DNA from: Desulfocicer sp963675955
Lineage (GTDB): Bacteria > Desulfobacterota > Desulfobacteria > Desulfobacterales > Desulfobacteraceae
Direction: 5' to 3'
Length of the DNA stretch: 64,000 nucleotides
Assembly (NCBI GenBank): GCA_963675955.2
Contig: CAXXVR010000004.1
Span: 365,693-429,692 of the forward strand
Shown here: positions 18,756 to 28,244 of the stretch, piece after piece
Numbering within the stretch: the stretch's first letter is position 1
Layout of the letters: each line of letters starts with the position of its first letter
Notes under the pieces: generated by a model
The model's input: the letters and a program-made list of their open reading frames with translations, nothing else
What the model was told of the DNA's origin: nothing
The model's database searches: none
Made by a program: the position numbers and the translations under genes

Positions 18756-20089
18756 GCATTGGCCGGAAAATTTTTAAATACGGTTCACAGGCCAAGGTGT
18801 TTATGGATGGGATTTCCATGAACTTCCTCGGGAGCATTCGCTTCAGGATCATTGGCACCATCCTGCTGTTCGGGTTTGTTCTGATTCTGCTCAACTCCAG
18901 CATCACGTTTTTTTTCGTGGGCAAGGGTATGACAGGGCTTGTAAAAAACTTACTTGCCACGGAAGTTGAATATTTTGAGTATCGCTACGGCCAGGACAGG
19001 AGTATTCCCCTTCCACATTCGAAATATATCCGTGTATTCAGGGGGATCAATCAGGTTCCGAAACATTTCAGAAATCAAGTCAAATACTTATCCCTGGGTG
19101 TCCACAGCATTCCCGGGGAGCACCCCATTCACATTGCAGTGATGGCCTTTCCAGATGCAAGGGATCGTTTTTACCTGTTTTTCCACGGCCGGCAGTTCAT
19201 GGAGGAAAACAACATCATAAGGCCAGGACAGGTCATTCTGATTTCCATAGCCGTTCTGCTTGTTCCCGGCATTCTCCTGGGAATGTTCACCTCAAGGGCC
19301 GTTCTTGCCCCCATGGGGCGGCTGATGGAAAAAATACGGGCTTTGAAGCCTGAGAATTTACCAGCATTTTTTTCGGATAAAACTGAGACCAACGAGATAG
19401 GTGTACTCACCACCACCCTGGAACAGACCATGTCAAGAATTCGGGAGTTCATCGACCGGGAAAAAGAGTTCACAAGGGATGCAAGCCATGAGCTTCGAAC
19501 CCCTCTGACCATTGTCAAGGGGGCGGTTGAGATTATTGAAAGTCAGCCTGAGGCTGAAAGTAACGGCCTGATAAAACGGCCCCTTGCCAGGATAAAGCGG
19601 TCTGTCTTGGAAATGGAACAGACCATAGAGACCTTCTTGTGGCTTGCAAGGGAGGATGTGGAGCCCCGGGGCCGATGCCGGGCAGGTGAGGTGGTGGACC
19701 GTGTTGTCGAGGGTAACCGCCACCTGCTCCACGGTAAAGCCGTTGAAATTGAATTCAGGATTGATCAACAGGTGGAGATTGCGGTCAAGGCGGAGATCCT
19801 TCATATTGTTATGGGAAACTTGCTTAAAAATGCCCTGAGCTACACCCGGAAGGGCAAGGTAACCCTTGTTGTTACCCCGAATTTTCTTGAGGTGTCAGAC
19901 ACAGGTATGGGTATTGACCAGGGGCAGATTCAATCGGTGACCAACGCCCATGTAAAGGGTGTGACAAGCTCGGGGTTTGGCCTGGGACTCAACATTGTCA
20001 AACGCCTGTGTACCCGGTTTGGCTGGAAAATGGAGATTGCCAGCCAGCCTGGCAAGGGCACCCGGGTGAAAATTTTGTATAATGCTTGA
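18752..20089 (+). CDS. Sensor histidine kinase
   Basis: A 445-residue membrane kinase. Two membrane segments (about residues 28-50 and 163-185) flank a periplasmic sensor of about 110 residues, followed by HAMP. The phosphorylated His is in FTRDASHELRTPLTIVKGAV. The ATPase domain has the N box MGNLLKNALSYT, G1 VSDTGMGID and G2 GFGLGLNIVKRL. Its start codon overlaps the stop of the response regulator, so the two are partners. Confidence 0.93.
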   Translation: MSIGRKIFKYGSQAKVFMDGISMNFLGSIRFRIIGTILLFGFVLILLNSSITFFFVGKGMTGLVKNLLATEVEYFEYRYGQDRSIPLPHSKYIRVFRGINQVPKHFRNQVKYLSLGVHSIPGEHPIHIAVMAFPDARDRFYLFFHGRQFMEENNIIRPGQVILISIAVLLVPGILLGMFTSRAVLAPMGRLMEKIRALKPENLPAFFSDKTETNEIGVLTTTLEQTMSRIREFIDREKEFTRDASHELRTPLTIVKGAVEIIESQPEAESNGLIKRPLARIKRSVLEMEQTIETFLWLAREDVEPRGRCRAGEVVDRVVEGNRHLLHGKAVEIEFRIDQQVEIAVKAEILHIVMGNLLKNALSYTRKGKVTLVVTPNFLEVSDTGMGIDQGQIQSVTNAHVKGVTSSGFGLGLNIVKRLCTRFGWKMEIASQPGKGTRVKILYNA

Positions 20090-20198
20090 AAGATTTGCCA
20101 TTGCGGTGATAACAGGCATTAATTACTTTTGATGTGATCTGAAGTATGCCGTATATTTTTTCATCTTCAGTTATGTTCATTGGTTATCCCGGCAAAGC

Positions 20199-21113
20199 TT
20201 ACAATCCACGCATATATTCGGGACGTCTCACCGCCGGATTTTTAATACCAGTTTCAATTCTGGATAAAAACTTTTGCTTATCTCTTCCCAGTTCTCCTTT
20301 TAAACTTAGATAGTTAGAGGCATGGTTGGTGTTAAATATACAGTCTTTGAGGTCATCGTCTGTATGCTCTATCAGCGTATACAATTCTTCTAAAATCTGG
20401 GTTGAGGTACAGGGGTGAAATTTTTCTTTTAAATTTTGTGCCAATATTTCTGACCCCGGGGTCATCTCCAGTGTGAGTGGGGAGATATACCACTTCCTTG
20501 GCATGGGAGGTGCCATACGGTTTATCAATTTTGCTGAGTCAACGGCGTGGTTGTGACTTTTTACAGGATCGTTTCCGGCAAGACCCAGCAGGAAAATTCC
20601 GGACCAGTCAATGCCCGCTCGGTGGCATTTCTGGGCTGCCAGTGCATAATTATCCTGGGTGGCCCCTTTATTACAGTCTTTGAGCACCTGGTCGTTCCCG
20701 CTTTCAATGCCAACGTAAACCATTGTAAAGCCGGCGTCGGCAATGCGCTTTAAATCATCGTCAGACTTTTTGAGGATATCCTGGACGTGGGCATAGGAAC
20801 TTACCTTCCTTAAATTCGGGTGCTGCTGATAACAATATCTGGTCAATTCAATGAGAATTTCTGGTTTTACGACAAATGCATTGCCGTCTTCAAAGAAGAC
20901 CTTTTCTGCCCGGCTTCCGAACATTTTTCTGGCTTTGCGAATATCATTCTTGATTTCCTCAATATCTTTGCGCATTGAGAACTTTTTGGTCAGATACATG
21001 GAACAGAACGTACACCTGTGTGTGCATCCGTTTGTAACGCTGATTAATAAGGCATCCCACTCCGAAGGAGGTCTGAATACAGGTGGTTCTAAATTGCCAA
21101 CATCTAAATTCAT
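20199..21113 (-). CDS. Radical SAM protein of unknown substrate
   Basis: A 304-residue protein. The [4Fe-4S]-binding motif CTHRCTFCSMY (C-x3-C-x2-C) sits at about residues 31-41, preceded by LLISVTNG. The radical-SAM/Elp3-type barrel continues through VSSYAHVQDIL and MVYVGIESGNDQVLKDCNKGA, the latter being the usual fourth-to-fifth strand block. C-terminal extra cysteines are few, so no second cluster is apparent. Similar genes are annotated only as radical SAM proteins, and I cannot assign a reaction. Confidence 0.85.
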   Translation of the reverse strand: MNLDVGNLEPPVFRPPSEWDALLISVTNGCTHRCTFCSMYLTKKFSMRKDIEEIKNDIRKARKMFGSRAEKVFFEDGNAFVVKPEILIELTRYCYQQHPNLRKVSSYAHVQDILKKSDDDLKRIADAGFTMVYVGIESGNDQVLKDCNKGATQDNYALAAQKCHRAGIDWSGIFLLGLAGNDPVKSHNHAVDSAKLINRMAPPMPRKWYISPLTLEMTPGSEILAQNLKEKFHPCTSTQILEELYTLIEHTDDDLKDCIFNTNHASNYLSLKGELGRDKQKFLSRIETGIKNPAVRRPEYMRGL

Positions 21114-21179
21114 AATTTTAACTGCCCTTTTGACGTCTTACAGGTTGAATTCACCCTGTAAAAATGAGTTTATTTGAAT

Positions 21180-21320
21180 TTTTTATATGAAAAAGTGGTT
21201 ATTAGGTACTGGGTACCGGGTTTCAGGTTATTGGGTCCCAAGTTATTGGGTTCCAGGTACTGACAGTGACTGCTTTTTCATAATTCGTTGTGCCAGGTGG
21301 TTATTGCCATACATGTTATA
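21180..21320. repeat. Dispersed repeat, copy A (ATGAAAAAGTGG...CTTTTTCAT)
   Basis: It begins TTTTATATGAAAAAGTGG, runs through several GGTACTGGGT-like units, then CTTTTTCATAATTCGTTGTG, and ends near GCCATACATGTTATA. The same order of blocks recurs at 55021-55132. The AAAAAG and CTTTTT blocks can pair, so a hairpin is possible. Confidence 0.6.
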
Positions 21321-21457
21321 AAGCCACAACAGCATGAGAGTGTCAATATGATTTTGGGGATTGCTCATAACATGGTTCACCACCCCAAACCTGCCCATCT
21401 TATAGCCAGGCCCGATTTTCAAGTTTGTGCAGAAAATGAGAGATACCCAAAAAAATC

Positions 21458-21497
21458 TTGACTTCAGTCTCATATTGATATTTAGTTCGCATACTAA
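21458..21497 (+). promoter_or_regulatory. Candidate marR promoter and operator
   Basis: TTGACT at 21458 with AT-rich TATTTA 15 bases downstream forms a possible promoter. The dyad TTAGTTCGCATACTAA (21482-21497) lies between it and the start codon, where a MarR protein could autoregulate. A related half site TTAGTATAC occurs at 21949, in front of the acyl-CoA ligase. Confidence 0.4.
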
Positions 21498-21510
21498 GGA
21501 GATGCCTTTG

Positions 21511-21933
21511 ATGTCAACGTTACCCAAAGACTTACCGGATTGTACGATTTTTTTATTAGGCAAGGCTTACCAAAAGGCCCATGGTGATTTTAAAAAAAGA
21601 TTAAAACCCTATAAACTCACGAATATGCAGCACCTGGTTCTTGAAGGGTTGTGGTACAAACCCGGCATGACCGCAGCCGAACTGGGAAATAGTCTTATTT
21701 TAGACAAGGCTACCCTGTCCGGTGTACTGGACAGAATGGTTCAAGGCGGCTGGATTGAAAAAGAGCAAGACGAGGAAGACCGCAGAATTTCAAGAATATT
21801 TCCATCTGAAAAAGCCAGATGCATGAAAGCGGAGCTGATTAAAGAAAGAGAAAAAGCAAATACCCATCTTCTGAAAAATTTTTCCATGGAAGAACGGCTC
21901 CTTTTCAAACGTTTGTTGAGAGACCTGATTTAA
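21511..21933 (+). CDS. MarR-family transcriptional regulator
   Basis: A 140-residue winged-helix dimer. Helix-turn-helix TAAELGNSLILDKATLSGVLDR and the wing EDEEDRRISRIF (D-x-R-D-R-R type) are clear. ATG 21511 is chosen since TAAGGAG lies nine bases upstream; the open frame extends further but upstream residues are not family-like. The adjacent acyl-CoA ligase, in the same direction, is a likely target; the inducing ligand may be an acyl-CoA or aromatic acid. Confidence 0.88.
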   Translation: MSTLPKDLPDCTIFLLGKAYQKAHGDFKKRLKPYKLTNMQHLVLEGLWYKPGMTAAELGNSLILDKATLSGVLDRMVQGGWIEKEQDEEDRRISRIFPSEKARCMKAELIKEREKANTHLLKNFSMEERLLFKRLLRDLI

Positions 21934-22027
21934 CAATAGATTTTTAAGTTAGTATACAAACAACAATATTGGTTTAAACTACAAGAAATCGAACCCAGTA
22001 CCCGGCACCTGTTTTCTTACAAAAAAA

Positions 22028-22110
22028 GGGTTTGATCACAACATGGGTCATCCGTCACAGGCTTGCCAGGCCTGAACCCTCCCCAGGATGAGGCATGTTG
22101 TGATAAGCCC
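22028..22110. repeat. Palindromic repeat family, complete copy
   Basis: The left arm GGGTTTGATCACAACATGGG and the right arm, which reads GGGCTTATCACAACATGCCT on the other strand, pair over about 25 bases. The loop of about 32 bases contains the subsidiary inverted repeat CAGGCTTGCCAGGCCTG. It lies 40 bases upstream of the acyl-CoA ligase start. Confidence 0.7.
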
Positions 22111-22149
22111 AGTGCAGAGATTCTGGAGATAAGAACAGAAGGAGTTCAC

Positions 22150-23946
22150 TTGAAACAACAAATCAAAGAACCGAAAAACCTTGTTGAACTGATTGAAGAA
22201 AGTGTTAAACTATTCCCCAATCACCCGCTTTTTGGAACTAAAAATTCCCAGGGTAACTATGACTGGGTGACCTACGCTGAGGTGGGAAAAAGGGTGGATC
22301 ATCTGCGCAGTGGCCTGGCCGGTATTGGAATTAAAAAAGGGTCTTCTGTTGGTGTTATTGTTAATAACTGTACCGAGTGGGCCATTGCTGCCTTTGCAAC
22401 CTATGGCCTGGGTGCGCGGTTTATCCCCATGTACGAAAAAGAACTGGAAAAAACCTGGGAATATATTATCAAGGACAGCTCAATTAAAGTTCTTTTGGTG
22501 TTAAATAAAAGTATCCAGGAAAAAATTTTCAGCAAAAAGAATAATCTCCCCGAACTTGAGCATGTTTATACCATCCAGGGCAATGGAGAACTCAGCATGC
22601 AGGCCCTTGAAAGCCAGGGTGCAAAAAAAATGATTCCCTCCATGCACCCGGATCCCGATGATATTGCCTCTCTTATTTATACATCAGGAACAACAGGAAA
22701 TCCCAAAGGGGTGCTGCTCTCCCACAGAAATTTCTGTAGCAATTTTTATTCCGGAAGCATACTTTACCCCAATGAGCTTCGAGAGTACTGCAGAAGTCTG
22801 TCCATTCTTCCCTGGGCACATTCCTTTGGGCAGACAGCTGAACTTTATAATTTCATCAATGTGGGTGGTTCCATGGGATTCATGGAAAAGGTAAGCACAA
22901 TTGGCGAAGACATGGAAAAGGTAAAACCCACACTTTTGATTGCTGTTCCAAGGGTTTTTAATAAAATATATGCAGGTCTCTGGGCAAAAATGGAAGAGAC
23001 TGGTGGTCTTCCCCAAAAATTATTTTTAATGGGGATCAATGCAAGTAAAAGAAAGCGGGCGCTCTCCCTGGAAGGCAAGTCAGAGTTCATCACCAATTTG
23101 AAATATAAAATTGCTGATAAAATTGTATTTAAAAAAATCAGAGCCAAATTCGGAGGGCTTCTTGAGGGAGCGATAACGGGAAGTGCCACCATGAATGTTG
23201 AGATCGGGCATTTTTTCTCAGACCTTGGTATTCCCGTTTATGATTGTTACGGGCTATCTGAAACTTCCCCTGCCGTAACCATGAACTCTCCTGGGGCCAT
23301 GAAGCTTGGCAGTGTGGGCAGACCCTTGAAGGATGTAAAAGTGGTCATTGAAAAAATGTCATTTGAACCTGACAGTGAAGACGGTGAAATTATCGTATAT
23401 GGTCCCAACGTTATGCATGGATACCACAATAATCCTGAAGAAACCGCCAAGGTGATGACCGAGGATGGTGGATTTAAAACCGGAGATCGCGGTCGCATTG
23501 ACAGTGATGGATTTTTGTATATCACCGGTAGATTCAAGGAACAATATAAGCTTGAAAATGGGAAATATGTTTTCCCGGCAGCCATTGAAGAAGAAATAAA
23601 ACTCAACCCCTATGTGGCAAATACCTTGATCTACGGTGAGGGGAGACCCTTTAACATCTGTATGGTGGTTCCCAATTTTGAGGCCCTGGAAAAGATTGCA
23701 GATGAACACAACCTTAATAATGATCCTGAAACCCTTGCGGCATCGAGTATTGTTCAAGAGCTGATGAAAGATTCCATCATAGCTGATTTGAAAAATAATT
23801 TTGGCTCCTATGAAATTCCTAAGAAATTCATTTTTTTACCTGAGGATTTTTCCCTGGAAAATGGTATGCTGACCCAAACCATGAAATTAAAAAGAAATAT
23901 TGCCCTTGATAAATATATGCCCATGATTGAGGAGCTTTATCATTGA
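22150..23946 (+). CDS. AMP-forming acyl-CoA synthetase (long-chain type)
   Basis: A 598-residue ligase that activates a fatty acid with ATP to acyl-AMP and then acyl-CoA. The P-loop-like motif is LIYTSGTTGNPKGVLLSHRN, the A5 motif is YDCYGLSETSP and the A7 motif is GFKTGDRGRIDSDGF. The C-terminal hinge has KEQYKLENGKYVFP, the form typical of long-chain enzymes. TTG 22150 is chosen because AAGGAG lies five bases upstream; the earlier frame runs through a palindromic repeat. It is likely controlled by the adjacent MarR protein. Confidence 0.9.
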   Translation: MKQQIKEPKNLVELIEESVKLFPNHPLFGTKNSQGNYDWVTYAEVGKRVDHLRSGLAGIGIKKGSSVGVIVNNCTEWAIAAFATYGLGARFIPMYEKELEKTWEYIIKDSSIKVLLVLNKSIQEKIFSKKNNLPELEHVYTIQGNGELSMQALESQGAKKMIPSMHPDPDDIASLIYTSGTTGNPKGVLLSHRNFCSNFYSGSILYPNELREYCRSLSILPWAHSFGQTAELYNFINVGGSMGFMEKVSTIGEDMEKVKPTLLIAVPRVFNKIYAGLWAKMEETGGLPQKLFLMGINASKRKRALSLEGKSEFITNLKYKIADKIVFKKIRAKFGGLLEGAITGSATMNVEIGHFFSDLGIPVYDCYGLSETSPAVTMNSPGAMKLGSVGRPLKDVKVVIEKMSFEPDSEDGEIIVYGPNVMHGYHNNPEETAKVMTEDGGFKTGDRGRIDSDGFLYITGRFKEQYKLENGKYVFPAAIEEEIKLNPYVANTLIYGEGRPFNICMVVPNFEALEKIADEHNLNNDPETLAASSIVQELMKDSIIADLKNNFGSYEIPKKFIFLPEDFSLENGMLTQTMKLKRNIALDKYMPMIEELYH

Positions 23947-24219
23947 TGTTGTGGGCAATCACTGACCAGCACCCACTACTTTTCAGCGATTAATATCCGA
24001 GTTTGTACAGTCAATGTTTGGCCAGTGCCTCAATATTTGCGTATTTGGGTCTGCGTAACATACTAATGCCATGTGAGCAGGCCGGAATAGGTAAATATGG
24101 GGTGCTGACCGCATCTTCACCTTTAGCGGATATGAAGGATGCCCTCCTGAGGGTGTGCCAGGACCTTATACTTTCACAATTTTCTTGATTTTTTGCGGGT
24201 TTTTAATGATATTCAGATC

Positions 24220-26793
24220 ATGAATGAAACAACGCAAAGGGGTGCACAGACCCTGAAAAATCCAGAACTGGAACTGGCCCGGGAGTTTGTACTGCACACA
24301 GGGTGTAATCTGTTTTTAACGGGCAAGGCCGGCACCGGAAAAACCACCTTTTTACAAACGCTGGAAAAAGCCACGGCCAAGCAGATGATAATCACCGCCC
24401 CCACCGGGGTGGCTGCCATCAATGCGGGTGGTGTGACCCTGCATTCATTTTTCCAGCTGCCCTTTGGCCCCTTTGTGCCGGGAAGTGAAACCCAGGAGCA
24501 CAACCGCCAGCGTCTGTTTCGGTTCAGCCGGGAAAAACTTAAAATCATCCGATCCCTGGATCTTCTCGTGATTGATGAGATCAGCATGGTACGCTCGGAT
24601 CTTCTGGATGCTGTGGATGCCCTGCTGCGCCGTCTTCGCCGCAATGACCGGCCCTTTGGCGGGGTACAACTGCTTATGATAGGGGATCTTCACCAGCTGC
24701 CGCCGGTGGTCAAGCAGGAAGAGTGGGGGCTTTTACAGCAATATTATGCATCTCCCTATTTTTTCAGCAGCCAGGCACTGCTCCAGACGGAGTTGATCTC
24801 CATTGAGCTGCAGCATATTTATCGCCAGACCGATGCCCGTTTTATCCGCCTGCTCAATCAGGTTCGGGACAACTGCCTGGACAGACAGGGGATCGAAACC
24901 TTGAACCAGCGCCATATACAGGGGTTCATTCCGGACCCGGATCAGGGATACATCACCCTTACCACCCACAATCTCACCGCAGAATCCATTAATAGTAATC
25001 GTTTAAACGATCTTAACGGAAAATTTTCCGGCTTTGAAGCCGAAGTGTCCGGGGAGTTTCCCGGCCAAAGTTTTCCCACCCCGGCCAATTTGGTCCTTAA
25101 AAAGGGTGCCCAGGTGATGTTCCTGCGAAATGACACATCGGCGGATAAACGATATTTTAATGGTAAGATTGGCAAAATAACCGCCATGTCTCCGGAGGAA
25201 ATCTGGATATCCTGTCCTGGGGAAAGCGATGCCATAAAAGTAGAACCTGTGGAGTGGGAAAATATTAAATATACTGTGGACGATGAGACCAAGGAGATCC
25301 AGACTGAAGTTATTGGTAAATTCAAACAGTTTCCGCTAAAACTTGCCTGGGCCATCACTATCCATAAAAGCCAGGGACTCACCTTTGATAAAGTCGTTAT
25401 TGAGGCCGGGGCTGCCTTTGCCCATGGTCAGGTGTATGTTGCCCTAAGTCGGTGCAGAAGCCTTGAGGGCATGGTGCTTAACTCCCCCATTCCAGCCCGG
25501 GGGATTGATGCCGATGGCACCATTCTCTCGTTTCTGGCCATGGCCCGGAAAAACCATCCCTCGTTGGAAAAACTGGAAGTTGCCAGGGTTGCCTTTCAGC
25601 AGAATCTGCTGCTGGAATGCTTTGATTTTAAACGTCTGCAGAGTCGATTTAATTATTTTACCGGACTCTTAACCGGCAATGCCCGGGTGGTACAGGTTTC
25701 CGGAGTCAGCGATGTTGCCGGGTTGCGGCGAATGGCATGGCAGGATGTGTTTGCTGTCAGTGAAAAATTCAAGCATCAGTTGATGGGTATTTTTGCCCAA
25801 GGCCATCTGCCAGAATCCCATGATTATACATTGGAGCGCATCGCCAGGGCATCGGGCTGGTTCCAGGATAAATTTTCCCAGTGTTTTGACGATGTTTTAG
25901 AGAAACTGCATGTGCAGACTGACAATAAAGAGCTTAGGAAAAAAATCGGTAATGCCCTTAACAATCTCAAACAGGAGATCATTGTCAAACGTGCCGGAAT
26001 CCAATGCTGTGAAAATGGCTTTTCTCCTTCCCAATACCAGCGGGCAGTTGCTGTGGCGGAGCTTGATTTTGTGCCGAAAAAAGTTAAAAACCAGGCAGCC
26101 CCAAGCTATGGTGAGTCAGACATTGAACACCCCGAGTTGTTCCGGTCCATGATGGCATGGCGTAACCAAAAGGCCCAGGAGCTGGAAGTGTCACATTTTA
26201 TGATTCTTCACCAGCGGGTGTTGATTCAGATTGTGGTGCACCTGCCCGATAATAAAACAGATCTTAAAAAGATCAGCGGGGTGGGACCCAAAACCATTGA
26301 AAACTATGGTGATGAGATAACAGCCATGGTAAAGGCCTACCGCAAGGCCCATAATATTGAAACGGTAATTTTAAATCCCCCCCGGGTTGTGCCGGAAGAT
26401 GTCTCCGGTGACAGGGAAGATAAAAAAAAATCGGAGAGAAGAAAATCAGGCAGGTCTGATACCCGCCAGGTCACCCTTGATCTGTTTGTCACCAAGGGGT
26501 TACCCGTGGCCCGCATTGCCGAAGAAAGGGGCCTTGCGAAAAGCACCGTCCAGGGGCACCTGGCCTTTTTTGTGGAAAGAGGCGAACTTGGCATTGAAAA
26601 GGTCATCAGCGCAGAAAAACAGAAAATCATTGAAAAGGCCGTTGCCGAAATTCAGAAACAGGCTGCGGAACCCCGTGAGGTGCACGGTGGTTTTTTGAAA
26701 TCCGTTAAAGAAAAGCTGGGTGCTGCCTGTTCCTATGGTGATATCAGGATGGTTCTGGCGCATTTAAAGCATCGGGGCCAAAATCACCGATAA
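24220..26793 (+). CDS. PIF1-like superfamily 1 helicase with C-terminal HhH and HTH domains
   Basis: An 857-residue ATP-dependent DNA helicase. Walker A is GKAGTGKTT (residues 35-43), followed by TAPTGVAAINAGGVTLHSFF, and Walker B is LLVIDEISMV. C-terminal motor motifs are AWAITIHKSQGLTFDKV and VYVALSRCRSLEG. Around residue 690 a helix-hairpin-helix/HRDC-like segment appears (ISGVGPKTIENYGDEI). Near residue 760 lies a helix-turn-helix of the kind seen at RecQ C-termini (GLPVARIAEERGLAKSTVQGHL). The start is uncertain: ATG 24220 and an upstream in-frame TTG (24193) both lack a strong ribosome-binding site. Confidence 0.88.
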   Translation: MNETTQRGAQTLKNPELELAREFVLHTGCNLFLTGKAGTGKTTFLQTLEKATAKQMIITAPTGVAAINAGGVTLHSFFQLPFGPFVPGSETQEHNRQRLFRFSREKLKIIRSLDLLVIDEISMVRSDLLDAVDALLRRLRRNDRPFGGVQLLMIGDLHQLPPVVKQEEWGLLQQYYASPYFFSSQALLQTELISIELQHIYRQTDARFIRLLNQVRDNCLDRQGIETLNQRHIQGFIPDPDQGYITLTTHNLTAESINSNRLNDLNGKFSGFEAEVSGEFPGQSFPTPANLVLKKGAQVMFLRNDTSADKRYFNGKIGKITAMSPEEIWISCPGESDAIKVEPVEWENIKYTVDDETKEIQTEVIGKFKQFPLKLAWAITIHKSQGLTFDKVVIEAGAAFAHGQVYVALSRCRSLEGMVLNSPIPARGIDADGTILSFLAMARKNHPSLEKLEVARVAFQQNLLLECFDFKRLQSRFNYFTGLLTGNARVVQVSGVSDVAGLRRMAWQDVFAVSEKFKHQLMGIFAQGHLPESHDYTLERIARASGWFQDKFSQCFDDVLEKLHVQTDNKELRKKIGNALNNLKQEIIVKRAGIQCCENGFSPSQYQRAVAVAELDFVPKKVKNQAAPSYGESDIEHPELFRSMMAWRNQKAQELEVSHFMILHQRVLIQIVVHLPDNKTDLKKISGVGPKTIENYGDEITAMVKAYRKAHNIETVILNPPRVVPEDVSGDREDKKKSERRKSGRSDTRQVTLDLFVTKGLPVARIAEERGLAKSTVQGHLAFFVERGELGIEKVISAEKQKIIEKAVAEIQKQAAEPREVHGGFLKSVKEKLGAACSYGDIRMVLAHLKHRGQNHR

Positions 26794-26891
26794 TGTAAGC
26801 CTGATGACCGCTCTCTGATTAAGAGGCGTTGAACCGGGAAGATGGAAACATTTTATTTTTTATGTATCTGAATCAAATAGAGATGAACTGC

Positions 26892-28244
26892 CTATTTTGT
26901 TTCCAAAATTCCCGAAGCTAACTCAAGACGGGTCATGGCTGCCCGGTAGTCATGAATGGCCTTGAGGTGATTGGTCTGGCTCTGTTGAACCATGAGTTCG
27001 GCGTCAAGGAGATCGGTGATGGTGAACAGGCCGCTGTTATAACGATTTTTCACAATGCGCAGGGACTCCTTTGACTGGCCGATGGCAGCCTGTGCCACAT
27101 GGATACGTTCCCAGGCACTCCGGGCAGTGAAAAAAGCCTGACGGGTTTCTCCGCAGATGCGCTGTTCCATGCCCTGAAGCATGGCGTTGATATGTTTCAG
27201 GTTAAATTCAGCCTCTCGTATTTTTGATGAAATCCGGCCGCCTGTGAACAGTGGCAGGGACGCTACGGCCCCCACTGTGTAGTTGGAGCCGGTATCCTGG
27301 AAATCTTCACTGTTGATCTCATAGTTGCCAGAAAGGCTCACCGAGGGAAGACGGCCGGCCCTGGCTTTATCCCTTTCTTTGTCTGCAATTTGTTTTTGAA
27401 ACTTCAACTGTTTAAAATCCGGTCGATGGGTCAGGGCATTTCCGATCCATTCATCCAGACTGCCGATCATGGGCTTTCCTGCTTCCAGGGGAGTGATCAG
27501 GGTGTCATCCAGGTTTCCGGCCCCGCCCATGGCGATTTTCAGCATGCACTTGGCAATATCGGTCTGGCTTTTGCTTTCTGACAATTGCTGCTCCAGATCG
27601 GCGATGTGTACCTGGGCACGGAGCAGATCACTTTTTGCCACAAACCCACCGTCATACCGGGATTGCACCAGTTTTAAGTGGGTCCGGGCCGTGTCCAGGA
27701 TCTGCTGGATCACGGCCTGGTTTTCCCGGACAAGCAGTGCTCGGATGTAGGCGGTTATGGTGTTGGCAATGACCTGCTGACGGGTGCGTTCCTGGGAGAA
27801 GGCCGCTGCCTCCTGGTTAAGGCTTGCCTGCTGTACACCATACCAGGTCTGACCGCTGTCATAAATCGGCCAGTTAACGGCTACCGTGGTTGAATAATTG
27901 GTGATGGCATCAGGATCATTGAGACGGCTGGGTTCAAAATCAGCTGCCGCAATGGATTCCTGGTTAAGTTTGGTACCAAAGGCCCACATGGGATTGGTGG
28001 TACGGTTGATCTGTTCCTGGAAATACACCTGGGGCAGGGTCCCGGACCGGGCCTGGATAATTTTTTCCCGGGCTGAAAGGGTCTGGAACTGGGCTGCCTG
28101 AAGTCCGGGATTATGGGTAATTGCCCTGTCCACCGCCTGGGCCAGGGTCAGCTCTGCTGCCTGTCCATGGACGGGATATATGATTATCGTCATTATCCAC
28201 ATTGCCCAGGATAATATCATCACATTTTTAATCAACAAACTCAT
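26892..28244 (-). CDS. TolC-family outer-membrane channel
   Basis: A 450-residue outer-membrane factor. After a signal peptide cleaved near QAAE, two OEP repeats are present (LTLAQAVDRAITHNPGLQAAQ near residue 33 and ALTHRPDFKQLKFQKQIADK near residue 260). There is no lipobox. It is the last gene of the MFP-RND-TolC operon and overlaps the permease by four bases. Confidence 0.92.
   Translation of the reverse strand: MSLLIKNVMILSWAMWIMTIIIYPVHGQAAELTLAQAVDRAITHNPGLQAAQFQTLSAREKIIQARSGTLPQVYFQEQINRTTNPMWAFGTKLNQESIAAADFEPSRLNDPDAITNYSTTVAVNWPIYDSGQTWYGVQQASLNQEAAAFSQERTRQQVIANTITAYIRALLVRENQAVIQQILDTARTHLKLVQSRYDGGFVAKSDLLRAQVHIADLEQQLSESKSQTDIAKCMLKIAMGGAGNLDDTLITPLEAGKPMIGSLDEWIGNALTHRPDFKQLKFQKQIADKERDKARAGRLPSVSLSGNYEINSEDFQDTGSNYTVGAVASLPLFTGGRISSKIREAEFNLKHINAMLQGMEQRICGETRQAFFTARSAWERIHVAQAAIGQSKESLRIVKNRYNSGLFTITDLLDAELMVQQSQTNHLKAIHDYRAAMTRLELASGILETK

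Noticed and set aside
24003..24188. 61-codon frame before the helicase
   Set aside because: No ribosome-binding site and no homology pattern; likely chance.
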